The notes under the pieces: model-generated | What the model was told of the DNA's origin: nothing | Databases searched by the model: none | Seen by the model: only the letters and a program-made list of their open reading frames with translations | Program-made: the position numbers and the translations under genes | Shown: positions 55,357-64,000 of the stretch, one piece after another | How positions within the stretch are numbered: the stretch's first letter is position 1 | How the letters are laid out: each line of letters starts with the position of its first letter | Source: Canna indica | Lineage: Eukaryota > Streptophyta > Magnoliopsida > Zingiberales > Cannaceae | Assembly: GCA_034359265.1 (NCBI GenBank) | Contig: CP136891.1 | Span: 45,562,001 to 45,626,000, forward strand | Length of the DNA stretch: 64,000 nt | Reading direction: 5' to 3'

Positions 55357-57357
55357 TGTAATATATATATATATATAAAATTAAATTTTGGCTTCAACGG
55401 GAAAGATGTGATGGGTGGTCGGAGATACTACTCATGCGCAAATTAATAAGTTTAATTAGTTGTTTTTGGTCTAGTTTGGTTGAGTCGGGTCCCGTGATGT
55501 TTTGGTGCGGTTCGGTAGTGTTAGGTTTGGTTTGGGTGCAAGCTAAAGTACGAGGGCATTACAGTCTATGGGCATTAAGTGGTAACTAGAGATTAAATAC
55601 ATAGGCTTGAGAGAGAAGCCGGTTTTGGAACTTGACGGCACACGCATCTTAGGAGGAGGCGCACACATGGAGAGGGAGGAAGAGAAACCTCGGCAGACTG
55701 CTCCTACAGCGTCAGACGCCATCAAACTTTGCAATCGGAGGAGCGTCCATGGTCGGATCTTGTTGAAGTTTGGTTAGTAAGTTTTAGACTTCATTTTTTA
55801 GATTTGGATCAGTGGAGATTACGTTTTGACGGTCGGATATGTCACTGTGATGAAAATACCGAAGCATTGTTCTTGGTTTTCTTCTTCAGATTTCTACTAC
55901 GTCGAGTTTCACCTAATCGAGCGATCGGGATACTATCCAGGGTCTGATCGAACTAAAATTTGGTGAGCATGTTAGAGAACCCCTTGCTTCTTAATAGGAA
56001 TGGTGGAGATATGATTTGGATGGTTAGTTTTAGGGATACACGAGGAGGAAGAAGGGGCGACACCTTGAAGAACGAGATCCGGCGCGAGAGATCGATATTT
56101 GTCGAAGATCGTCAGAATACTCTCCTCAAAGGGATATGATTTGAGGTGAGTGGTTTCCTTGCCCTTAACAGTATGCTCCCATGTTGTCCTAGCCGCCCCT
56201 TATAGTTGATGATTTTACCGAAATTTATCTTGAATTATTGTGATTTCTCGGATGCTTGATATTAGATTGTGTCGTATTTTACGGTCCTTGTTTCCTTATG
56301 CCAGTTTAAGGGTTTGGTAGGGCCCTAGAGAATTAGGGTTGACCGAGTCATGAAAAGGGGAGGTTTTGCCTTGAAATCTCGATTAAGATTTATATTGTTT
56401 CATCCCCTCTATGTTGCTTAAATTAAACACCCTAGTAGGAATGACAAGCGGGCGGCCGCGTAGGGCTACCCTAAACCTAGGGTAGAGCCGAATCATTTAG
56501 GGCCATAAAATTCACAGAAATACCTCGTTTAAATCCTAGATATACTCCTTATGATGTTCATAAATTTTCTTGTATTTTATTACATGAAACGGGAATTAAT
56601 AGTGTTGGTGAAATGACCACACTAGAGGGGGGGTGAATAGTGTGTTTACTAATCTTTTTGCCTAATTCCGGTTTTAATCGTTTACTTGATTACTTAGACA
56701 ATTAACAAATTGAATAACAAGCGAAAGCAAAGTAAATATGCTAATTAAGAAAACGCAAGTAGAACAATGCAAACACAGTGATTTATAGTGGTTCGGCCCC
56801 AATGCTTACTCCACTACCTAAACACCCCGCTTAGAATTTCCAAACTAGCTTTACTAGATTATGTCGTTTCCCTTACAAAGAGGACTTTATACCGAAAAGT
56901 CTCCGCTCTCAAATCGAAGGCACTTCCACACCCGGAAGTATCCCGCCTTCCTACCGAGAGCACTCTCCCACCTCAACCTAAGGGACAACTCAACTAATTC
57001 TAGTAAACTAAGTTTACAATGGTGGGTTTAAACCTTAACACCAAGGCAACCACCAACTCAATCAAACCAAGCAACCTAGGTTTACACAAATGATATACAA
57101 TGAAAATAACCAAGAAAATACAATAACAATTGGAGCAATAAACAAATCAAACTATACTTAGCTCCAAAAGAAACTCCCTAGTCCTCTTCATGCCTTGAGA
57201 AGATAAATCTTGAAGGTTCAAAGGCTAGATCAAGGTTTTATCTTGGAAACTAGGGATTGCAAAGAGATGGCTCAAGAAATCCTTTAGAGATGATCAAATA
57301 TGGCTCAATGAAAGCTTGGATGCATCATGGAAAACTTGGAAGAGAGTTTAGGGTGGG

Positions 57358-57365
57358 TATTTATA
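57358..57365 (-). promoter_or_regulatory. SIRE solo LTR TATA box
   Basis: The minus strand reads TATAAATA inside GGTTATAAATACCC, conserved with the other copies. Confidence 0.6.
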
Positions 57366-57414
57366 ACCCCCAAACGAAATGGCTCATCAACGGGCGTATT
57401 TTTGCCCATTGCCG

Positions 57415-57555
57415 ACGTCCGATCGCTTGCCGGTCGGTCGTCGGTCGATCGATGGATCGACCGCCCAAGCGACCGTGGCATTTTGTCCCTTCTGGGCATA
57501 CTTTAGTCGACCGAATTGGCTATTGCCAATTCTTCACTACATTCAGTCGATCGAA
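57415..57555. repeat. GGTCGATCGACC palindrome cluster
   Basis: Overlapping TGCCGGTCGGTCG, GTCGGTCGATCGATGGATCGACC and AGTCGACCGAA motifs lie 50-200 bp upstream of the TATA box on the minus strand. Confidence 0.75.
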
Positions 57556-58756
57556 CCTAGGCTGAACTTGATTTTTTCAGCCAACTTCTTGCGCGCTTCA
57601 TTTTTGGGTTCCAGCCTTCAACATGCGTCAACTTGGAGAGATTTCCATGTGTTCTTTAGACTCGTCCAAGACGTCTTTGGTGCACACGTCGAACTTCGAG
57701 AGATTTCCATGACGAACCCGAACGCGACGATCAATGTCCTTCCGATTTCTTCAATATTTTCGATCGAGGACATCAAGAGCTAATCGATATGGAACCTGCA
57801 AATATTTCTTCATGAAACATTAGTTCCATGTTTGTTATCATCAAAACTGAGATTAAGACCAAGGTAGAAAATCTTAGGCCAACAAATAGGGCTAACCACA
57901 CTAGGGTTACCCTAGACTGTTAGTGTAGGCCGGGGTAGAGGCATTTGTGTAATTTAGAGACATATATGACATCATTGGCTCTTAGTACACTTATTAATGG
58001 CATTACCTGTTGGTGAAATGGGCATACTAAAGGGGGGTGAATAGTGTTTCAATTAAATCTATTTACCTAAATTTGATTTTAAACTTTTCTTAAACTACTT
58101 AGGCAATTTACAATTCAACGACTAAATGGGGAAGCGAGTAATGAAGATAACCAATGCGATACACAAAGAGAACAATGCTAACACAATTATTTATAGTGGT
58201 TTGGTCCCAATGCCTACTCCACTACCTAAGCACCCCGCTTAGGATTTCCAAACTAAGTTTTACTAGATTAATCTTGTTTCCCTTACAACGAGGACTTTGA
58301 CCCGAAGAGTCTCGCTCTTAACCTAAGGCACTTCCACATCCGAAAGTCTCTGCCTTCTTACCGAGAGCACTCTTCCACCTCAACCATAAGAGACAACTCA
58401 ACTAATCCTGGTAAACTATATTTACACCGGTGGAATTAAGCCTCAAACACAAAGACAACCACCCAATTTTAAGACCTAACACCCTAGGTCTTTACAAGCT
58501 CAAAAATAATGAAATAAATCACAAAAATACACAAATAATAGAGCAAATAAATAATACAACAAATACTTAGCTCCAAACACGAGTCCTAGTTCATCTTGAT
58601 GCCTCAATGATGAATCGTTCAAAGCTTGAAGGCAAGATCAAGGATGTATAATGGAAACTAGGGTTCTCAAAGGGATGGCTCAAGAAATGCTTTGAGAATG
58701 ATCAAGAATGGCTCAATGGAATCTTGGATGATAGAGGAAAGACTCCCATGGCTTGG

Positions 58757-58764
58757 TATTTATA
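58757..58764 (-). promoter_or_regulatory. Truncated SIRE LTR TATA box
   Basis: The minus strand reads TATAAATA within CTTATAAATACC, as in the three other copies. Confidence 0.55.
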
Positions 58765-58819
58765 AGCCATGAAGAGTTGGCATGAAACACCCAACTCAAC
58801 GGCTAGGAAATTAGTTGTT

Positions 58820-58965
58820 TTCGTCGTTCGATCGCAGGTCCGATCGATCGTTGATCGATCGACCGAAGGCATACTGCCATTTTTCGGCACACTTCGGTCG
58901 ATCGACTTGCCTATTGCCAGTTTTTTGCAGCATTCGATCGACCGACTGGTCGATCGAAATTGGGC
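58820..58965. repeat. GGTCGATCGACC palindrome cluster
   Basis: GATCGATCGTTGATCGATCG, TCGGTCGATCG and GATCGACCGACTGGTCGATCG motifs occupy the same place as in the other SIRE LTRs. Confidence 0.75.
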
Positions 58966-59023
58966 AGACTGCTTGGTTTGGCTCATTTCTAGGTTTCATC
59001 TTCACTAAGTCTACTTATATAAG

Positions 59024-59640
59024 GCCTGTCCCGGACGCTCATCGGTGGGTACTTCTCTACCATAGCAGCTCTAAACTCCTCCTAGGTAGGGGGTGGTGCA
59101 TTTGCTACTCTGTGGTCCCTCCAGGTGTGAAGCCAATCCTTGGCTAGACCTCTCAGCTATAGCCCGATCAGTCGAGCGGTCATCTCAGAAGAACAACCAA
59201 GCTCCCTGCATAGCTCATAGCAATCTCCCAGGAAACTGGTGACCTCCACCTGCTGATCTGTCCCTGTATACTTCAATGGTCTGAATGCAACAAAATTTGC
59301 ATATGAAGGTGCTTGGGGGCTCTGACCACCGGTGCCACTGGCTGGACCACCTCTGCTGCTGCGGGTACTGTCGGTACTGGTTGTGGCTGCTGCCTCAGCT
59401 CCTGCTCCCTATGGAGCGCCTCAGTCAGCTCAGCTACTCGGGCCTGCAACTGAACAACCATGGGATCCTGTCCTACATCCTCTCGAGCTTGCAGTGGCCT
59501 CCCACGACCCCGGCCTCGGCCTCGGTCTCGGTCTCAGCGCTCAGTAGAGTTGCTGTCACTACCGCTCTTTGCGGCATCAAAGACCTCTATCGATCTAGAA
59601 TCACCAGAAAGAAAATATCAAAATTAGCCAATTTTTTCAT
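59024..59640 (-). pseudogene. Gypsy G2 gag fragment
   Basis: It matches the N-terminal part of G1 gag: VQLQARVAELTEALHREQEL from about 59461, then the gag-domain sense in a shifted frame down to the junction at 59024, which equals G1 position of about 11285. The leader toward 59600 holds the GRGRGRGR-rich start. A frameshift follows VVRAPKHLHMQ near 59300. Protease and all enzymes are missing beyond the junction with the SIRE LTR. It belongs to the element whose 5' LTR starts at 59806. Confidence 0.8.
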
Positions 59641-61031
59641 CCACCCTAAGTCATTAAGTAATTATACGACAAGTCGCGCTGAGATGCAGACTTAGCCCAT
59701 TGATCTCATAACATACCCCTACCATATACTAACACGCTAGCAATGCCCTATACGGTGATAACTCTAGGTCGTAGTTAGACCAAACCACATACTCTGATAC
59801 GACATTGTTACGCCCTAACTCAGGGTCACATGACCGGCCAGGGTATACATGCCTATACCCCGCAGCCTAAACCATGTACATGCCAACTCAACAATAAAAC
59901 ATAGCAGAAAGAAATAAATAAGTTTTATTTCAAATGGAAAACCAAACAGAATTCATTATAAGTAAGTTTAGCAAAAGTACAAAGTGCGAAAATAATTAAT
60001 CAAGTCCAATAAGACCACCAATAATGAAATTCGAAATAAATGACATAAACGTCCCCAAGGGACTAAAACTCCGAAATGTCAAAACACAATTCATGACAAA
60101 CTACTACAGACTCGACTACAACCCCTAACTAGGACTGTTATGAGATCAATGTAGCTCCTCTGCCCTCCAGCCGCGCCAAGTGCTCCAGCCCACCTCACCG
60201 GTCAGGCTTTGCAAAACAAAAACAAACGACAACGGGTGAGTTCGGAAGAATTCAGTGAGCAGTTCTACCAACCCCCATGAAAAAAAAACCAACACAGATA
60301 TGATGCATAAAGCAAAACTCCTAACTCAAGCAGGAAAAGATCACAAAGGAGTGACCATCTAACAGGCCATCTGGCCATCACCTGCCCGAAGGCATCCAAC
60401 ACTCAAACGATGAAGATCAACAGGCCTAAGCCTATCATGTCCTAAGGCAACAAAACATACTAGGATAATCAGGAAGGCCCTCCGAACTTATTCTAATATA
60501 AAGAAACTCAGGAGCAATCAAGAAGGCCCTTCGAACTTGCTCCACGAGATGCGAGGGAACAATCGGGAATCGTTCATCCGAACTTGCCCCTTTAAGATAT
60601 CATAGGAATAATCGGTAGGCCCTCCGGACTTATTTCTTAAAAGCACCTCAGGAATAATCGGGTAGGCCCTCTGTAATATCCTAGATATTTAAATTTATTA
60701 ATTTTCCTCTTATGTGTGTTTGCCAGCCTAGCGGACTAGTTCATGGTCGAGCCGAGTTGACTCATGGTCCGGAGCGAGCTTGCGAGCTTGGGTAAGTAGG
60801 ATATAAATTTATGAATTTTAGGCTTGGGTAGTTGAAATTATTTAATTTGATGTTGTGTGTGCATAATTGTTAATTATGTTCATATGGGTGTATTTAATTA
60901 ATTGTTTGTGATTTATTAGAATAAGTTTAATTAAATTAATTAAGTCTATCGGGTTAGCGGGTTTGGTTTTGGCTTAAGGTGGATGTGGGTTTTGGATTAA
61001 GGTGTTTAAGGGGTTGGGGTTGAGGAGGGAG

Positions 61032-61038
61032 TATAAAA
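61032..61038 (+). promoter_or_regulatory. Gypsy LTR TATA box
   Basis: GAGTATAAAACCCC lies about 360 bp from the LTR start and is followed by a GC-rich leader. Equivalent TATA-like motifs occur in the other copies (minus strand near 20066). Confidence 0.5.
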
Positions 61039-62489
61039 CCCCCTCCTCATGGCTTGTGGCTCCTATTTTGGAGCCACCCAAAGAATTGAGAAAGGGAGCC
61101 AGCCGCCAGCCCCCTTTACCTTTTCGCCTTGGAGCTGTCGCCACCCAGAGCCGAGCCAAACTGCCTGCTTTCTTTTCCTGTTCCTTTCCTCCTTCCTTTC
61201 CTTTGGAGCCGAGCCGAGAGGAGCCAGTCGAAGCTAACCCCTCTCCTTCCCCTCTCTCCCTCTCTCCAAGCTGGCGGCTTGGAGTGAGCCGCCGCCCCCT
61301 GGTCCCCTTTTCTTGAGTCGAGCCACCACCCTTTTGAAGCCAAATTCGATGGCCGTCGTCCAGGATTTCTTCTTTAATCTTTCTTTCAATTAAGGTGAGT
61401 GGTTTACCCTCTCTCTTCGGGATTTTAATCGGATTCTTGAAGCCATTCTTGATGACTTGGTATTTATGCTTTGTTCTTGATTTATTCTTCGAGTTCTTGT
61501 CGTGTTTCTCAGAATTTGTGCTTGGGGAGACCCGAATCTCTCCCCTATGGGGCTCGATAGCCCTAGGGCAAACCTAGAGGTGCTCGTCCAAGGGGGAAAC
61601 CCGAGTCGCCCTCAAGGTGTTCGATGAAAAGCCCGAATGAGTTTTCTTGTTTCCTTGATATGCAAATCTTGATATATTATCCTAATTTGGGTTCTTGATT
61701 TATGGATTGCATGCTTATAATTAAATCTGAGATTTTTAGGTAGAAATCATGTGGTAGGATTAAGATCTTAATATTGATGCCTTAGGGATTCTTGAGAAGG
61801 AGGTTCTTGATCTTAATGCTTGCTTTTTGATTTAAGTGTTGTGGGTTCTTGTTAATCTTGATTAAAAGCATGATTTTTGTGAATTAATTCTTGAGATTAG
61901 TATTATATCCTAATGATAATTTAGGGGTTAATTTCTATTAATTTTCGAATTTAATTCTATAGTATGCTGAAAATTGCATGTTGCTGGAATTGTATGCTGA
62001 GATGATGAATCTGTGCTGATTTTGGTTCGTTTGCTGTAGTGTGTGTATTTCTGTGAATATAGTTGTGTAACCTATCATTTTGACCAGAAAGCATAGTTTG
62101 GGAACATAGGACACACTTTGGAGACTAGATTCGGGTTAGATACATCAGTTCTAGGGAGAACAGTAACCTAAAATAAAATCCTAATCATGGTGATCTAAAT
62201 TTTAATTATATAATTAAAATTTTGTTAAGGGTGAGCATAATCTGTTAGAACCAACTTATAAAGTATTCATGAAATAAAACAACACGGGTTCATGACATTA
62301 CAGGTCTAAGGGATAGGGTTCTGGTTGGAGTGTTGAGACGCTTCATAATGGGGACACCCCTAGGACACCGTAGGAGAGTCTTGACTTAGGTCATGATGCG
62401 CCATATCCTTGCGAATGGCGGAGATGCTCAATTAGGAGCCGGATTGCGGGCTACGCCCGAGAGGTTGGACGCCAAATTCCCAACCTGCA

Positions 62490-62720
62490 GAACAAGTTCA
62501 GAGGACCTTTCCCGATTATTCTGGTTTGGCCTCGTGGGATAAGTTCGGAGGGCCTTTCCCGATTATTCATGTGATGTCTTAAAGAGTAAGTTTAGAGGGC
62601 CTGCCCGATTACTCTTGTGATATCACGTCTCATGGAGCAAGTTCGGAGGGCCTTTCCCGATTGCTCCCGAGGTTCCTTATACTAGGATAAGTTCGGAGGG
62701 CCTTTTTTGATTATCCTAGT
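62490..62720 (+). repeat. Tandem repeats in gypsy solo LTR
   Basis: Four or five units of about 55 bp with the core AAGTTCGGAGGGCCTTTCCCGATT, the complement of the arrays at 12665-13115 and 60470-60671. Confidence 0.82.
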
Positions 62721-64000
62721 ATGTGTTGTTGCCTTTGGGCATGGTAGGCTTTGACCTGATGCACTCTACTATGGAGGGTTAGATGCCTTGGGGCATGTGT
62801 GGCATGTTAGCTAGTCACACCTTCGTGACATTGCCCTCTTTAGAGATAGATTTTATTCATGTCATCTCCGTGTTTTTATTTGTGAGGGTTGGTAAAACTG
62901 CTAGCTGAGTTTTTTGAACTCACCCGTTATCATTTGATTTTTGTTTTGTAGAGCTTGACCGGTGAGGTGGGTCGGATGCACTTGGCATCAATGGAGGGCA
63001 GATGAGCCACATGATCTCATAGCAGTCCTAGTTAGGGTCGTAGTCAAGTTCTTTGGTAGTAGTCATGCACTTATTTTAGCTTGATTTGGAATTGTAGCCC
63101 TGATGGCATTTATGTCATTTATTTCATGTTTTATTGTATCTGAACTTTTGAACTTTTGAACTTAAAACGTTATTCTGCACCTTTTGTTTCATTTGAGCTA
63201 CTTGAATTAAACCTTGTTTTGGTTCGCTTTTCATTAATATAAAACTTGTTATTTCTTTCCGCTATATTATTTGTTGAGTTGGCATGTGCATGGTTTAGGC
63301 TGCGGGGTATATGCATGTATACCATGGCCTGTCATGTGACCCTGAGTTGGAGCGTGACACCCTCCGAACTTATTCCACAAGGCTATCCAGAACAATCGAG
63401 ATTTGCCCATCCGAACTTGTTCCACTGGTTGGGAATTAGCCGTCCAACCTTTCGGGCCTAGCCCGCAGTACGGCTCCTCAACGAGCCTCTCCGCCATTCA
63501 TAAAGGTATGACGCATCATGACATAAGTCAAGTCTCTCCTACGGGGTCTTAGGGGTGTCAACTTTATTGGGAAGCGTCTCAACACTCCAATACCCGACCC
63601 CAACTCCTAGACCCATAATGTCATAAACTCATGAGGTTTTATTTCATACATAACTTTATTTGTTGGTTTATAACAGATTATGCTGACCCCTTGCTCAATT
63701 TCAATTATGAAATTAAAATTTAGATAACCAATATTAGGGTTTTATTTTAAGATTTTGTTATAGATTACTGTTGTGCCCGATACTGATGTATCTAACCCGA
63801 ATCCGGTTTCCAAAGTGTGTCATATATTTCCAAACTATATTTTCTGATTGAAACGATAGGTTACACGACTATGTTCCACAAATTATGCACATCACAAACA
63901 GGATTTCAAAATCAGTCATGATTGTTTAACCAAGAGTAGCATGAACCAAGAATTCTCCAAACAAGAATCAATTTACATGTTCAAGAATCTCATATCAAGA

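Larger units (their letters stand above)
56603..57884 (-). mobile_element. SIRE-type solo LTR
   Basis: It runs from TGTTGGTGAAATGACC to CTTAGGCCAACA, 1,282 bp, flanked by AATAG on both sides (56598-56602, 57885-57889). It contains the TATA motif at 57358-57365 and a palindrome cluster at 57415-57555 in the same layout as the other SIRE LTRs. Confidence 0.93.
55357..58008 (+). mobile_element. Gypsy-like LTR fragment, split by a SIRE solo LTR
   Basis: It begins TGTAATATATATATAT, like the gypsy LTR start. At about 56141 it has a TTTGAGGTGAGTGGTTT block, also found in the G-family LTR (61385-61405). It continues to 56602 and, after the SIRE solo LTR, from 57885 to about 58008, where another SIRE LTR piece begins. 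It has no coding content that I recognise. The 3' end is missing. Family membership is moderate confidence. Confidence 0.45.
58009..59023 (-). mobile_element. Truncated SIRE-type LTR
   Basis: It starts TGTTGGTGAAATGGGC and follows the SIRE LTR through the TGGTTTGGTCCCAATGCC block, a TATA motif at 58757-58764 and a palindrome cluster at 58820-58965. It then stops at the junction with gypsy gag near 59023. The outer end and any target duplication are missing. Confidence 0.85.
60672..63359 (+). mobile_element. Gypsy solo LTR inserted head-to-head in its own family
   Basis: It runs from TGTAATATCC to GAGCGTGACA, 2,688 bp, flanked by CCCTC on both sides (60667-60671, 63360-63364). It is the plus-strand version of the LTR it sits in. 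No coding region is present; short open frames at 61002-61340 are chance frames in the GC-rich leader. Confidence 0.94.
59806..64000 (-). mobile_element. Gypsy G2 5' LTR, split by a solo LTR and cut by the window end
   Basis: It starts TGTTACGCCC and parallels 12054-14825 through the tandem-repeat zone (60470-60671). It is interrupted by the solo LTR 60672-63359 and resumes at 63365 with the same repeat unit. The far end lies beyond base 64000. The weak primer site TCTGATACG at 59793-59801 is degenerate. Confidence 0.85.

Overview
This is a repeat-dense stretch of a flowering-plant nuclear genome. The evidence is plant-type En/Spm (CACTA) transposase genes, Ty1/copia elements including a Sirevirus-like one, long-LTR Ty3/gypsy elements, initiator-Met-tRNA primer sites, and broken copies of plant genes (patellin, fructokinase, SHAGGY/GSK3 kinase, a PEX1-like AAA ATPase). 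I see no intact single-copy host gene, rRNA, tRNA or CRISPR array. The species cannot be named from this window.

Layout. 103-2640: a terminal-inverted-repeat element carrying a broken patellin copy, itself split by a 1.2-kb CACTA-like insert. 2896-3075: a foldback element. 4259-55356: an exceptionally deep nest. A diverged copia LTR (C; 4259-4779 + 53934-55356) appears split by copia element B (plus strand, 4780-53933). B's 5' LTR is split by copia element A (minus strand, 5697-46598). A's leader is split by a Sirevirus-like copia element S (minus strand, 14826-43111). S contains a truncated gypsy element (10116-14825), a gypsy solo LTR (15073-30466), a SIRE solo LTR (30780-32299) and a gene-capturing CACTA (34124-39847). 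The gypsy solo LTR holds a related solo LTR (15723-18246) and a 10-kb CACTA (20352-30407). That CACTA is interrupted, inside its own transposase gene, by an internally deleted derivative of itself (22935-26366). 55357-64000: gypsy LTR pieces, a SIRE solo LTR, and a gypsy LTR with an opposite-orientation solo LTR of the same family inside it.

Six insertions are bounded by perfect 5-bp or 3-bp target duplications at clear element termini: CTTCA, ACATT, AATAG, ACATC, CCCTC, TAG and CGC are all seen. They can therefore be ordered in time. A single deletion joining gypsy protease to copia integrase near 10115 accounts for the missing halves of three elements.

Function. Nearly every coding region is decayed by stops and frameshifts. 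The exception is the outer CACTA's five-exon ORF1 gene (20988-22520), which stays open across all predicted splices, while its TNP2 transposase partner is dead. The two most notable structures are the CACTA that picked up exons from at least four host genes, and a cluster of self-complementary GGTCGATCGACC-type motifs just upstream of the TATA box in all four SIRE-type LTRs.
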